Source: Parasitella parasitica
Taxonomy: Eukaryota; Mucoromycota; Mucoromycetes; Mucorales; Mucoraceae
Length of the DNA stretch: 63,062 bases
Assembly: GCA_025201805.1 (NCBI GenBank)
Contig: MU619310.1
Coordinates: 84,294 to 147,355 of the forward strand
Reading direction: 5' to 3'
Below are positions 21,991 to 34,251 of this stretch, one piece after another. How positions within the stretch are numbered: the stretch's first letter is position 1; each line of letters begins with the position of its first letter. The notes beneath the pieces were generated by a model. It was not told where the DNA came from and made no database searches. It saw only the letters and a program-made list of their open reading frames with translations. The translations under genes and the position numbers were made by a program.

Positions 21991-24437
21991 TTACTGGATT
22001 TGTTTTTCCTTCGAAAAGAGCTGAAGTTCAGGAACAGACAGATTAGATGAGTGGTCTGATAGACCGGATGGAGAAGAAGAGGAGAAATAAAGCAAAGATT
22101 GTGCATCGCTTGTGCTTGGCAGTGATGATGGAAAATGTTCATGATCATTTGGCGGATCTGCTGTAGCTGAGTGACCTTTGGCTGTTGAAGTGGACGCAAT
22201 GCTCACAGCATAATCTTCATTGCTTAATTGTGGGTGAAAGTAATCAATCAAGACGCTTGTTGTTTGCTCAATGTCAATGATCTCGTCGTCTTCGAGATAT
22301 GGATTATCACTGTCGTCTAGTCGAGCAGTTACAAAAGACTCAGAATCTGTGCTGTAGATGTCTTCCTCGACAATAATGTCTGAGAGGGGTGTCGATGTTG
22401 CAAAGGTGGTTGCAGTTGGAGGTGGAGTTGAAGACTTGTTATAGGCAGCAGGCTCGTTGAAAGACTCCTCTGTTCGGACCGACCGTAAGCTTCTGGCAGG
22501 CGAAGAGTTTACCGCAGAGACAACACTTATTTTCTTGGTATCGATATTGCTGCTACGATCAAGTTTCGCTATTTGCACAGTTGATGGGTGGCTTTCAAGC
22601 TCGTTAAATGATAGCAGAGAGTTCCTAAATGCTGAATCATCGTCCAAAGACGACAACAAGCTGATGCCACTAGCTATATTTACAAGCAACCGACACCAAG
22701 CTACCAATTCTGCTCTTGTTGATGTGCGGAATACAGAGACTTTATCAGTTTGGAGAACGTTTGTTGCGGGTCTGCATATTTCAAATGTATTGCTTGCATC
22801 CCCTGTGTAGTCTGTCAAGACCGCGTCCAATTGGTTGAAGGCGATCGAAGGCACAATGGTTGTGCCAGGTATATAGATTGTCTTTTCAGGCGACACCTTT
22901 TCGTCCAAGCTAAATTGATGAAGATAGCCGCCTAGCAAGGTACTTAATACTGGTCATTTCAACCTGGCAGAGGCAACTTACCTTGGCTGAGAACGTAGTT
23001 TCTTTCAATAAACTGCTTTCTGACGCCGACTTTTCGTTCCATCTTGCCCTTCAGTAATGTCATGACCAAAGGATGAAACTTGTTTGGGTAATTGATTTTG
23101 AGGTAGTCCTTGGTGGGGCTCTTTTCATTGACGAGGTTTGCTTTATTCTCTCGAGCAAATTGTTCCCAAGTTTGCTGAGGTGTGATTTGGTCCATTAAAA
23201 GCTCAAAAGACGCAGTGCCTTTATCCTCTGATCCATTCCAGGCACCAGGAGCCAAAAATTCAAAACAGTGCTTGACGGCAGGTTTAATCTGATTTATGAC
23301 TTGTTCCTCGAATTCCTCGGTATCCTTTTGTATCGGAATCATGAGTAGCCGTAGGCGATTCTCTTCATCGACTTCTCGCTTCAGCTGCCTCAGCACCACT
23401 AACATATTCAGTGCGTTAGATGATAGAGCCAGGTTGCAGATTTCACCTCACTTACACAAATTGGCAACCCAGGGGTCCATCTCAACTTGGCCGTTTGCTT
23501 TATCAGCTTCCTTACAGCAGCGATTCAGATGCGTCATTTTGCTTCGTGTTACTTCTGCTCGACGTAGCAGTTCATCTAAAACTAGCGTCGAATCATTCTT
23601 CAGCTGATGGATTCTGTCTTTTACCTGCCTTCGCAGCTTGACCAATGCCGGTAAATGGTCTTTCTCCAGACATTTGCTGAATGCCTGCTGTTCTGCTGCC
23701 ATCTGCATCGTTAAAGACCTGAACCCTGCCTGTATGGTGCGGATAGATTCGCTGGCATTGTCATGCAGGCTCTGATCTACATGCGGATATGCCTTTTGGG
23801 AGAATCCTCGGCTGCTCTGTAGGCTGATTTTGGCGGTCTCCTCCACCCAATTAGTGACAGATTTTAGACATTGATGCCAGGTTTCTAATCGGGCTATAAT
23901 GAAATCAGCACGATTTAAGCTAACATTTTTCAGCGCAGGATGATGGCTTCCACTTGACTTTGTCGAGAAAACGGACCCGTCGCTGCCATATTGGTGAGAC
24001 TGAGGCAATTGGAGGGGAGCAGACGCCGCAGACAGCAAGTGATTTTGCCGTTCAGGACGAGGGCCGCTGCTGGATGAGGACAGAGATCGGTCCAATTTGT
24101 GAATCTTTTGTAAGGATGGCAATGATGCAATGGTGTTGAGGCTTTTGGATGATGTGAGTGTTTCGGATCGCTTTTGTTGTTGGCCATCGAAATGCTCTGT
24201 GAATCGGCTACGGTACTCTGACTTGGCAGGATTGGCTGAATCAATAGACACAGCATCGTCGCCTTGAAGAGGAGAGGATCCTTCGCTCGGCGACACAAGG
24301 GAGTTGATGGACTGAGCTGACGAATGTACCGACATTTGATCCGCTGCTGACATTGTTCTCAATCTGCTTTTGTGGGGTCTGCGAGGCGGTGGCGGTGCTG
24401 GATTTGTGGATGGACTTGGTGTTAAAACTTCTGTCAT
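21991..24437 (-). CDS. SLM1: SLM1/SLM2-like PH-domain TORC2 effector
   Basis: Exons (transcript order) 24437-23456, 23398-22982 and 22931-21991 give 779 aa. Yeast Slm1/2 bind PI(4,5)P2 and TORC2 at the plasma membrane and eisosomes. Residues 1-160 are disordered and Ser/Pro-rich. About 165-440 is helical and F-BAR-like (RADFIIARLETWHQCLK, ...VDEENRLRLLMIPIQKD). A PH domain lies at about 445-575 (KMERKVGVRKQFIERNYVLS, then GYLHQFSLDEK), split by intron 2. The remaining tail is acidic/Ser-rich with many phosphorylatable sites. The start at 24437 (MTEVLTPSP) is the first ATG in frame; upstream frame extends without ATG. It is divergent from the MBOAT gene. Family assignment rests on domain order and PH sequence. 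Confidence 0.85.
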
Positions 24438-25134
24438 GGCAAGTTGGGAGGAAAAAGAGGAGAAAACAGCTTTGGGCGAATTGCAATTAAAATGAGATTT
24501 ACCTTCATGTTGCACTTGCACTACATGAAGCTAGATGTACTTATTGGGGAGTTCCCATCATATGGTGAATGCTGTAATTTACTTTTTATTTAATTTTTTT
24601 TTTTTTTTTTTTTTTTTTGACCTCTGCTCAAGAAGGCGCGCATCTATAGCATGTAGGCCGCACATGATGGTCAGTAAACTGTAGCTGTATCACTGTGTTG
24701 AACCTGTTTATATGTAGAGAACGCTAGATGTTGATGCCGCAACCTCCTCTTACAAAGAACAAGCAAGACGAAAATTTCGACATACACGTCCAGCCTAAAA
24801 GATACGTGTAACCTGTTGCACTGTCATGTGAAGATGATGTGCATGCATATAATATATATATATACGTACATACATACATGCTACAGCTGAAAAAGCAAGG
24901 TGGTGTAAACAAGAGACGATTAAATCAACAAACAAACAGTAATTGATCACAATCCACACCCAACAATGGGTTTTCTGCTTCCATTGTTTTTTTGTTTTTT
25001 TTGACGTGAGTCCCCAACTCAAATTTCTAATTTTAGATTCGTAAGCGCACAGATGTCTGTTTGAATATAAATAAGCTTTTCTTGCCCTGATTTCGTTTCT
25101 TTCTCTCTCTCTTTCATTTTTCTTTAAAATCGAC
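24438..25134. other. Divergent intergenic (SLM1-like / MBOAT)
   Basis: Contains a long T tract near 24593-24618, TA/CA-rich simple sequence near 24850-24880, and a pyrimidine-rich stretch just before the MBOAT ATG. No gene is supported; it presumably holds both promoters. Confidence 0.6.
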
Positions 25135-26513
25135 ATGTCTGATTTTTCCGCTTTCCTTGGCGGTGAAAACCGAATACTTTTACCGTTTTTCGCCTATCCA
25201 GCCCTAGCGATTGCGCCTATGGTTGCCTTGGTTGGCGGCATCGTTATTCCACCTGAAAGATTTTCGAGTTCGGCAAAACACATGGCATCTATTCCACTGC
25301 TCTTGGCAGTAGCCTTGATACCTTTTGGATTCACAAATGGAAACAAAAGTAAGTGCATTGCAGACTGCAGTATATCGCCCTTCTTTGATCGCTAAACACA
25401 CCTTCTTGCTTGTGTCTAGTTATCGACCTGGTTGTAGGTGTAGCAGCTTACAATCTTTTTTTGAGGTTTGTAGAGCTGTACTGGGTGGGGCCTTCAGTGC
25501 AGGGTCGGCCAGTTTATGCCTCAACAGAGAGTCTTTGGGTGGACTTCTGGAGCTGTATGCGCGCCTTTCCGAAACCAGCCAAAGAGGATACACCAGAGTT
25601 GAAAAAAGGACAAGTTAGAGTGTATAAAAAAGACAAGGTAAGCTTGGTTTTACGGGAAGGCGCACATCACTGGATGAGCTCATTGTAATGAGACACTTTA
25701 TAGAAATTCTATCATGTCATTTTGTACATGACGGGTCATATGGTTGTCACAGATGTGCTCGCCAGCTGGATTGCTTCATTTACTGGAAGCGAGATACGCC
25801 AAATGGCAGAAGAGAGGCCCGGCTTGTTTTTAATCTATTTTATCCTTGTCAACGTCCTTCTACATTCTGCCTTTAACTCTGTTGGCTACGGTCTCCAGCT
25901 GTTTTGCTGCATCACTTACGAAGGCGGCTCTTATTCATCTGAGCAGTGGAGGTCTTTGATGCTGAACCCGCTCAAGTCACAGTCTTTAGACGAGCTCTGG
26001 TCTCTTCGCTGGCATCAATTCTTCAAATCCACCTGGCTCGCATTTCCATTTCGGCCTGTTCGTGTCCTAGTTGAACGTGCGCTCACAAAACGAGTGAGAA
26101 ACGCAAAGGCTGTTGCGTTTCTGCTAGCTTCTATTTCTGTCTTTGCAGCATCCGCATTCATGCACGAGTACGTGATTGCTGCCAACGTGGGTTTACCTAT
26201 TTATAAACGTGTGTTTGCAGGTGAGCAATGCATATTTTTTATCGGTCATGGCTTGGGCGTATTCTTTGAGCATGTAGTGCAGATGATGGTCATTGCAAAA
26301 CTGCCCAAAAGCTTTCAAAATTCTGCGCTTCACGGTGCCCTGGGTCGTTTATGGACACTTGCTTTTGGCTATGCTACATTTTACTATATCGCTAATGGGT
26401 TCGTCTCCTGGGGCTTTCAATGTGATATCCCACTTGCATTTTCAAAGCCTTATATCGCCGATTTTGTGCAATCTCATCCTCGTCTTCTTGCTGTTTGGGG
26501 AAGTCGCATTTAG
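25135..26513 (+). CDS. MBOAT wax-synthase-like acyltransferase
   Basis: Exons 25135-25348, 25420-25637 and 25704-26513 give 413 aa. It is a polytopic membrane protein with at least seven hydrophobic segments. LRWHQFFKSTWLAF matches the wax synthase-type MBOAT core, and FAASAFMHEYVIA contains the conserved His expected at the active site. Such enzymes transfer acyl chains from acyl-CoA to alcohols or sterols in the ER. The substrate cannot be read from sequence. Introns of 71 and 66 nt join frames cleanly (...NGNK/IIDLVVG..., ...YKKDK/KFYHVILYM). Confidence 0.85.
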
Positions 26514-26752
26514 ATTCAATATTAACCATTACAACTATAGACACCAAATATCATCTCATGGAAAAAAAAAAAGACTTTTAAAAAATAGACAATCGCATGT
26601 ACATAAAAAAATATATATATACAAAGGCATATAATAGTATCAATATAAACTGGATTTAACGCCTACTCTACCTGTGTATGCTATAACGTTGAACGTTTGT
26701 CTGGTTATTAGCTAGACTAAGTCTGAAATAAATCAAATTTTATTAAAAGGAA

Positions 26753-29653
26753 TTATGCTACAATTTTTTCAAGAATGATTGCAGCTACATGCGAGCCGAT
26801 CTGTAGCAAAATTTGGAACAGAAACCTGGGAGCAAAAATCTTCCATGTCATTAAATGTCTCCTCAAGACAAAGATAAAGATGGCGCTCAGAAAGGTAGGT
26901 ATAGATTGAAGCAAAACAAGTAAATGCAATGCTTGGCGCTGGTGGGGATTTTCAGATAGTAAGACGAACCAGCCAAGCCAAGTAATTATATAGCCTGCCA
27001 TCATTGCGACTGTCACTAAAACCATGCCTCCATAATAATTCATTTCATCGAACCCCACAAAGGCAGCTTTCCAGGGCAACGAAGTGAACGCAGCCTGGTG
27101 TCCGGTACCAAAGAACAAATGGTGGCCCAAGAAATGCAGCATCGTCAGTCGAATCAGCAGGCTGTTGGGTTTGCCTGTTGTTAAAAGCTTGATTATCCAA
27201 GGTGAGACAAGAATAAGAGCAGCGCCCAAGGGACGCTGCACGATCGCTAGCACTGGTGTCCATAGAAACAGCAATGTCCAGCTCAAGACATAACGGGAGC
27301 GACTATTAAAATACCAATCTGCCAGCGTCATATTGTTGCCTACAAAGATCAAGCCATACACCAGGCGGGGCATGTATATATCGAGTACATGATGCACCAT
27401 CAAGGCTGTCTCGCTCTTTTTATTCTCGATATCAAGAGACTTGGCGCCAATCTCGTAAAAGATCCTAAAGAGAACCATGATGCAAGATACAATATAACAA
27501 GCGCCTACTGTTAGCCCCGCGAGTTGGTTCAATGTGGTCGTAGAGAAGATGGTCATGCCATACAAGACGACAACGAACGCAATAGTAAGGTAACCCGTGT
27601 AGTTTTCGAGGTTGAATTCAAGCATGCCGCTGTGTAAATAATCACAATGAGGAAATTGTTCTTCGCGGCATTGGCCAATGTTGCTAGTAACTCGCAAGAC
27701 GACCACAAACAAGGTGGGATACAGCAAGGCCAATGCATACTCTGTTTTCGTAGAGGCCGCTTGCAGGTTGCGCGCGATCCAGATCAAGGTCAAAGTAGCC
27801 AGCACAAAGCGAGTGCCACGGTCTTCCCAGATGACAAAGCTGTTGGATCCCAAAGTACACGCCTGCACGATCTGAGCGATCAAAATGATATACCAATCGG
27901 ACAAGGCAGACGATTCTGGCTTCAACGTAAATGCCATGCAGCAGACAGCTACAGCGGCAGACACGCCGATCCAGTCTACGTGCACAGTCTTTTCAAACCA
28001 TCCTTGCATCGCTACTTCAGGATGGTAGCGCGCATACGAAGCTGCGAAACTAACAGCAGCAGCCGAGACGCCAACCATGGACAGGCGCTTGTAAGAAGCA
28101 CTGAGCTCAGGATGCATCAACCACAAGGAAGCCAAAGTGCCCAGTCCCAACAGCACAATACCCAGCAACATACAGCCTGTGTCGAACTGAGCCCAGATGC
28201 CTTCACAATACTTGATTGTGCCAAGCATGAAAGCATCGTACTCCAAGATGGCCTCTTCCAACTGTGGAAGATAGGTTGTGTGATCATTTGCAATTGAAGC
28301 TGAAAAATCAGACTCCTTGGTGGTCTGCGCCATAATCTCCTCGGCAGCAAACAGATGGTGTGTGATGAATTGAAGCCTATCTGGTGAAAAGTCCAACTGA
28401 TGCGTTTGTTGAGAATACTGGTCGAGGTAGTTTTTAACCTGCAAAGCGTTTGTCCGGAACTCTTGAGCCATGTGCAAGACATTGCGCATTCTTTGGCCTG
28501 CATCAGGGTGCTCTGGCATAAGGATATCTGGGATAATGGCTCCCAAGCTACCGAAAGGGATAGGTGTACCAAGCAGGTAGGCCAGAGTAGGCGCCAGATG
28601 GATTTGCGCTACGATGGGATAGGCTGCTGCATCGTAACCGAGTCTTTGCGAAATGCCAGGAATATCGTAGCCAAGCCTCAGAGCTCGTGCTTCATGAATC
28701 CGACGGTAAAAAGCTTGGTAATAGTCGGATGTAAAAGTCAATGGTCTGCCTGAATACATGAACAATGTACTGACAAGCTCCTCTATGCTTTCGCCTCCGT
28801 GGTCCCCCTCTACAGACATGCCGTGGTCGCCCATAACAACCAGCAGTGTATCTTGATCCACGTAATCCGAGGCTAGGCGTGCAATGACGCTGTTCATTTG
28901 ATTCAGTTTGCGCTTCATGTTGGGGTCTGAGGGGCCGTAAGTATGTCCACAGTGATCTACGCCCAAGAAATGAGCAATCATGACCTCCCAGTCATCGCCA
29001 TCAGCCACGTCCCATAGACGAGATAAGATGGCATTGTCGACAGAATCTAAATCAAGCATTTTGAAACTATCGCTGTCAAATGTACGCTCAGAGACAAAGC
29101 TCTCTGGGAACAGGCTGACCCATGTATCATCGCCCAAAAAGTACATGGTCTTGTTCTGGATATGGCGCAACAGATGATCCTCGGCAACAGCAGACGAAGC
29201 AAAGTTTGAGCCGGCGTCAATGAATGTGGGCAAAGAGCCTGTCATTAGGCCCTTGATACGCTGCATGGTAGTAGTGGGTGGATCAGCACGAAATTGAAAC
29301 AACAAGGATGATTCTGGCTGAGCAGCTGTGATCTGTTGCATGACGGGGAGTTGGTTGAGATAATGTGCCGTGCTTGTCGCGTTGATGGTAAAATCAAAAC
29401 GAAGCGCATCCACCAGGACAATGATAGTACGTCGATAGGGTTTTCTAGACGGAACGGTAGGTGGCTGCGTGATAGATGAGGACTCTGTCTGGTGGAGAGG
29501 AAAATCCTCCCAGGGCTCAAGAACAGTGCCCCGTATATCAAGTGTTTGGCGTGTGAGTAGAAATCCTTTGAGAAATAGGTAAAGGCCAAATATCTGTAAA
29601 AACGTCAGTACAGTGAACGTTAGGCCCTTTGAAGGCCTAAAATTGGGGTGCAT
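26753..29653 (-). CDS. GPI13: GPI ethanolamine phosphate transferase 3 (PIG-O)
   Basis: Single uninterrupted 966-aa frame. It adds ethanolamine phosphate to the third mannose of GPI precursors in the ER, the group later joined to proteins. A first membrane helix lies near residues 10-35. The luminal alkaline-phosphatase-like domain spans about 70-400, with IIVLVDALRFDF (nucleophile region), LPTFIDAGSNF, FLGVDHCGHTYGP and VVMGDHGMSVEGDHG metal-binding motifs. Roughly 13 C-terminal membrane segments follow. The start is set at MHPNFRPSKG; an in-frame GTG-led extension to 29710 is rejected because it lacks an ATG. Lack of introns in such a long gene is notable beside its intron-rich neighbours. 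Confidence 0.94.
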   Translation of the reverse strand: MHPNFRPSKGLTFTVLTFLQIFGLYLFLKGFLLTRQTLDIRGTVLEPWEDFPLHQTESSSITQPPTVPSRKPYRRTIIVLVDALRFDFTINATSTAHYLNQLPVMQQITAAQPESSLLFQFRADPPTTTMQRIKGLMTGSLPTFIDAGSNFASSAVAEDHLLRHIQNKTMYFLGDDTWVSLFPESFVSERTFDSDSFKMLDLDSVDNAILSRLWDVADGDDWEVMIAHFLGVDHCGHTYGPSDPNMKRKLNQMNSVIARLASDYVDQDTLLVVMGDHGMSVEGDHGGESIEELVSTLFMYSGRPLTFTSDYYQAFYRRIHEARALRLGYDIPGISQRLGYDAAAYPIVAQIHLAPTLAYLLGTPIPFGSLGAIIPDILMPEHPDAGQRMRNVLHMAQEFRTNALQVKNYLDQYSQQTHQLDFSPDRLQFITHHLFAAEEIMAQTTKESDFSASIANDHTTYLPQLEEAILEYDAFMLGTIKYCEGIWAQFDTGCMLLGIVLLGLGTLASLWLMHPELSASYKRLSMVGVSAAAVSFAASYARYHPEVAMQGWFEKTVHVDWIGVSAAVAVCCMAFTLKPESSALSDWYIILIAQIVQACTLGSNSFVIWEDRGTRFVLATLTLIWIARNLQAASTKTEYALALLYPTLFVVVLRVTSNIGQCREEQFPHCDYLHSGMLEFNLENYTGYLTIAFVVVLYGMTIFSTTTLNQLAGLTVGACYIVSCIMVLFRIFYEIGAKSLDIENKKSETALMVHHVLDIYMPRLVYGLIFVGNNMTLADWYFNSRSRYVLSWTLLFLWTPVLAIVQRPLGAALILVSPWIIKLLTTGKPNSLLIRLTMLHFLGHHLFFGTGHQAAFTSLPWKAAFVGFDEMNYYGGMVLVTVAMMAGYIITWLGWFVLLSENPHQRQALHLLVLLQSIPTFLSAIFIFVLRRHLMTWKIFAPRFLFQILLQIGSHVAAIILEKIVA

Positions 29654-30266
29654 GATTTGGAAAGAATGAGGAAAACAGTGGCACCCACCCACCCACTCCC
29701 CCCCCCTCACAAAACCGCAAGAGTGGCATGAATCTCATAAAGACACACCCATCAACACATCCAGATGTTGAACAACGAAAAGCAGTCTTTCCAGTACAAG
29801 ACAAAGGTGTTGGATGCAATGTCTGTAAAATACTGTACCACACACGACTTGGAAAGAGGCTCGAGAGGGGGGGGGGGGGGCAATAGTTGAATGACTGTAA
29901 AAGACTTTAGTAGTGTCCCATTACAACGACAATGGTGGCACGGCTCATTGGTGCACTTGATTTGGCCGTCAGGATGGTATGACTGTGATGGTTTTTTGTT
30001 CGATAGGCATTTTTACAGTACTTTCCATTCACAAAATTCTGCAATCGAATAAAGCTGCTCTAGGCATTTCGTTTGATGCGTTGGTCTCTTTGATTTTCCT
30101 GGCCTGATTACCTTATCACCTTTTGGTTTGATCCAGGCTGACAGTGGCTCATTTACGCGACAGTCACCGTATGTGTGTGCTTCTTTTTATTCATGAAAAA
30201 AATTCGAACTCGTTCTCTTTTTTTTTTTTTTTTACTGTGAACAAGCGCACACACATAATCAATACA
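29654..30266. other. Divergent intergenic (GPI13 / RPB5)
   Basis: Holds homopolymers (C run about 29697-29706, G14 at 29867-29880, T run near 30218-30234) and otherwise no recognisable gene. It probably carries both promoters. Confidence 0.6.
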
Positions 30267-31179
30267 ATGGATGCCAACAACAACGAAGCCACTAGATTAT
30301 GGAGGGTTTTCCGCACTGCACATCAAATGGTTCATGACAGAGTAAACTACCTTGAAGACGGAATCAAAATTACCAAGCCAACTAAACTACTGACTCAAAT
30401 TAGGGCTATCTCGTTTCTCAATCAGAGCTCGACATGGATTTGGAATCTTTCAAGCGCTCGTTTGCCCTTTTTTTTGTTTTTGGCTATGCCTTTAGAAAAC
30501 TAAATGCTAAATGTGTGTGTCCAGTCGCGACCAGTTGACATTTGTTGTTCAAAAGAAGGACGACCCTATTGATCAGTTGCTTGTTTTCTTTCCCAAAGAC
30601 AGTTCGGTTGGTGTCAAACCTTTAAGAGTGTAAAGTCAAATCCTTGCTGTGATGTAATGCATGTGGTGCCTAACCTTTCATATAGCTATGTCGAACGTAT
30701 GGCACAACAGCAGATCCCCAAGGGTGTCTGTATTTACCAAAAGAGCATGACTTCTTCAGCCAACAAGGTCATCCAATCTTTGCCTTCAAAGCACACTTTA
30801 GAGTCGTTCCAAGAGAATGAATTATTAGTCAACATCACACACCATGTGCTGGTACCTAAACATGAGGTTTTAACTACAGAGGAAAAAGCAACCTTGTTGC
30901 AAAGATAGTAAGTGTCTGGGTCGTGTGTTGTGTATGTGCATGCTGGACATTTACCATTTGTTCATGGTAGCCGTTTAAAGGAGACTCAATTGCCTCGTAT
31001 TCAGCACACTGATCCCGTTGCAAGATACTATGGCTTGAAGCGTGGACAGGTACGTACAAGGCGGTTATGGTAAAGGGGGGGGGTATTGTGGAGGCTGATT
31101 TTTGTTTCGTTAGGTTGTCAAGATTTTAAGAGAAAGTGAAACTGCCGGTCGCTATGTCAGTTATAGATTATGTATTTAA
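30267..31179 (+). CDS. RPB5: RNA polymerase subunit RPB5 (RPABC1)
   Basis: Six exons, 30267-30341, 30404-30459, 30525-30629, 30686-30907, 30971-31049 and 31114-31179, give 200 aa, close to the 210-215 aa of known orthologues. Rpb5 is shared by polymerases I, II and III and forms part of the lower jaw. The N-terminal jaw domain begins [20 protein letters not shown] and contains [11 protein letters not shown]. The C-terminal assembly domain has [37 protein letters not shown] and [16 protein letters not shown]. Exon 2/3 junction (GTTTGC donor) is least certain. A polyadenylation hexamer AATAAA is at 31405-31410. Confidence 0.95.
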
Positions 31180-32406
31180 GAAAAGGAGAGGAGAGGAAAC
31201 GCTGCTATTCGACCTATCACCACACACAAAACACACAAAACACTCGCCATCTCGAGCTTTTTCCTACTTTCTTTTATATATTATCACTTTTTACAATACT
31301 TCATCATTAAAAATGCCAATCCCCATATATTGCTGTGTGTGCGTATATAAAGATCGCAATGTCAACATGGTATCCAGGATCCGCAGAAATTAGATTTATG
31401 CTATAATAAACGTTTAGAATTGTTAGGTTGTCTAGGCAGTCAAGGAAATTTCGTTTTACATCTTGTTATTTGCCGAATTTATATATCAGAACAAACATGT
31501 TGTGGCATTACACGACACACCGTGTTTTTATCATTCCTTTTCTTGGGTTGATTTTTTATTATTATTATTATTATTATTCTGCCTATAATTCCTGATCTGT
31601 TGTGTTTCTATTATTTTATGTTTCGCTCTTACTATTCATTACTCTCTGGCCAACAGTTGGTAAGCTTTATTAGTCCTTCATCAACATTTTTTTATTTTTA
31701 GATATAAATCATAACGCATTACAATTTATTCAATCTTTTCAGACTCAAACATGGCAGAACTTGGCCATAAAAGCATATGTCCATACCGTTAGATTTTTTG
31801 CAAGTAATAGATCCAACCTTACAGTTTTTTATTGAAACTGTTTTGTTGCCGCTTCAACACGGTTGGGACATTTCTGAGCATATCTTTTAATTGCAAAGGC
31901 CACAGTTATTGATCAAGGTGTTTAGACCATTTATTTTGACTAATTTTTGTTAAAGGTACAGTATGCTTTTACAGAAAAAAGAAAGACATCAAAGCCAAAA
32001 TACGAAAGTCCTTTAGTAAGCTTAACTGAGAGGTAAAGGAACAAGAGAATTTGAGCATTCAAATCAAAGATGCCAAGTTTGATTCTCCTTTTTCTATTGG
32101 AAAACATTTGATCAATCTTTCCCGACACCTGCAAGAATACGAAACGAACCTTTAAAGTGATGCAACCATTCCTAGGGCTTGCTGGGACTTTATTTATGAA
32201 TAGCATCCTTCTGAATAATCAAGACAGCATACTTAATATGCCTTTTTTATTAAAAAATAAATAAATTTATAAAAAGGCAGTGATGCTATACAGCGACAGG
32301 TAAAGAACAAGAAAAATGCGTTAAAATGAAGGAAAGGCCACTTGCAATGATTCAACATTTTATTATGGTTATACTGTCATGTTATATGTATATGCCATCC
32401 GAGCTT
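31180..32406. other. Intergenic, no gene seen
   Basis: Includes the RPB5 3' region and an (ATT)n microsatellite near 31557-31577. Open frames (for example 31940-32206 minus) look random. Confidence 0.55.
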
Positions 32407-33545
32407 TCAGACTACATTGGAGCTCCTTTTCGTGGGTAATCTACTTACATAATGCTGCTGTTGAGTTGTGGTCGCTGTCGAAGCGGTTACTTTTGGAATA
32501 TCATGGTTAGCCAATGCTATACCAAACGCAGCTTTTGGGATTTTACTTTGCTGCTGAGTTGTGTGTGATTTGGCTATAGATGGTCGCTTTTCTTGGCTTT
32601 TGTCGTCCTGTTGGCTATGGCGGCTACAGGAGCTGCTTGTGCTGCCACTAGAGACTGAATTCCTTTCCAATGACAGGTTAGATGAGGAAGAAGAAGCACT
32701 CCAAGTAGCAGCAGGTGCTGCTAATACGTCTTTGTTTGTTGTATTATTGGTATGCTGACGAGCAGGCACAGGTATAAAGCTGCCGCTTGACCCTCGTCTA
32801 TCGCTTTTAAGCGTTGTAGAAAAGGTCGACTTTTGTAATGGTTCTTCTGTTAAAACTGACTGCTGCTTACGAGGAATTAAGGATACCACTGATTTTCTCT
32901 TTGTCATCTTTGAGATTTCCTTGGGTAGCGAGGCATCTTCTTGTTGATTTCTGCCTGTGCTTGTCTCATTCGATTGCAGGAGCTGCGGTGATGGTTCTGG
33001 TTGCACTGCTTGTGGGGGTTCTACCTGTGATTGCTCTGCTTGTGCTGATGCTGCAAGTTTTGGCGTTATGGCTGTACTGGCTATTGGCGTTTCTGCGATT
33101 AGTAAATCATGGGATCCTTGATCAACAATAACGCAATTTTCCAAAAGTGATGTTATTGTAGTTGGTAGCTGTTCGTGCTCTTTTAGCTGTTCTAAAACTG
33201 GTTGATCTGTCTCTTCTCCTACTGCCATGACCTTGTCTTCTGCTGCTGAATTAGGAGTATGAGCTTCAACCTCTTCAAAGGCTGAATCTTCTTCCCTGTC
33301 TTGTTCATTGTTCTCTTCAGCCTCAACCTCTTCTGCTGATGGTCCAGTCCCATTAACAAGCTCTGCTTGCTGAACATCATCAGTTAGGCGCAATGTTGTA
33401 TCAACCAATGCGGGCAAGCTTTCGCAATTGTCATTTAGAGTTGCTCCTTGTTTCTCTACATGCAAGGGGCTAGTAAAAATTTTATCAAGTTTCGAGTTCG
33501 TATTAGTAACAGGCAAACCCAGTGGGCTATTTACTTTCTTTTTGT

Positions 33546-33584
<39 letters not shown>

Positions 33585-34061
33585 ATCGTTTGATGGTGAA
33601 TCAAGCATCGAAGGCTCTGAGGATGGAGATGAAGCAGCGGTTGCCAACGCATCGTCATTGTCGGCCGTGGTTGTTTCTTTCCCAGCAGTTGTGTCGATAT
33701 GATTGTCAGGATAGGAGGGCGAATAGCACTCCGTAATATCCTCAACCTCTTGGCCAGATGTTTTACTATTGATTTGAGGTGGGATTTCAAGCTTGTCACT
33801 TGGCAGCTCCTCTTCCTTTAATTGTGAACTGCCGAGCAAGCTCGAGTCATCATTTTGCAAGTTTAACTGACGCCGACTATCATGATTTGTTTGGGTATTT
33901 TCTGTCGCTGACAGTGATGGTTTTGGCTGCAATGGCGTTGAAGAGGGAGATGGCGGGAGAGGCTTATTGGTATCCGTATTAACAGAGGCTATTGATGCTG
34001 CTGCCTCTGTGGAAGATTTCGCCTGCTTGATTTTTGATAATCTCTTTTTGAAAAATTTCAT
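32407..34061 (-). CDS. Low-complexity Ser/Gln/Glu-rich protein, split by poly(A)
   Basis: Starts MKFFKKRLSKIKQAK at 34061 and runs about 160 residues of Ser/Pro/Thr-rich sequence to a coding-strand A33 run (33548-33580, poly-Lys). There the frame ends 6 codons later. The frame that continues (VNSPLGLPVTNTNSKLDK...) is open for a further 370 residues with the same composition. One extra A, or two fewer, would join them, so the split is most simply a homopolymer length error or slippage allele. The second half has an acidic stretch and KMTKRKSVVSLIPRK. It ends RLPTKRSSNVV, but a strong GTAAGT donor at 32447-32448 suggests a further exon. No known domain. Confidence 0.6.
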
Positions 34062-34251
34062 GTTTTGATCTTGCAGCAATAAAATTGAAAATGGAAAAAT
34101 ACGAAAGAGAAAGAGGAGCTGATAGAAAATCATGAGAAAAAAAACAAAAAAAGAAAAAAGGTATCATCGTCGCCTGCATTATACATGTAGTTTATAATAA
34201 ACTTTCTTTGTAGTAATAAAAAAGGGGGGGGGGGAGGGTTAAACCAAAAAA

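Noticed and set aside
24438-24521. Extended SLM1-like N-terminus
   Set aside because: It opens at GTG; the first ATG is at 24437 and nothing in the extension looks conserved.
29654-29710. Longer GPI13 N-terminus beginning upstream of MHPNF
   Set aside because: The extension starts at a non-ATG codon and adds a Gly/Cys-rich segment not typical of the family.
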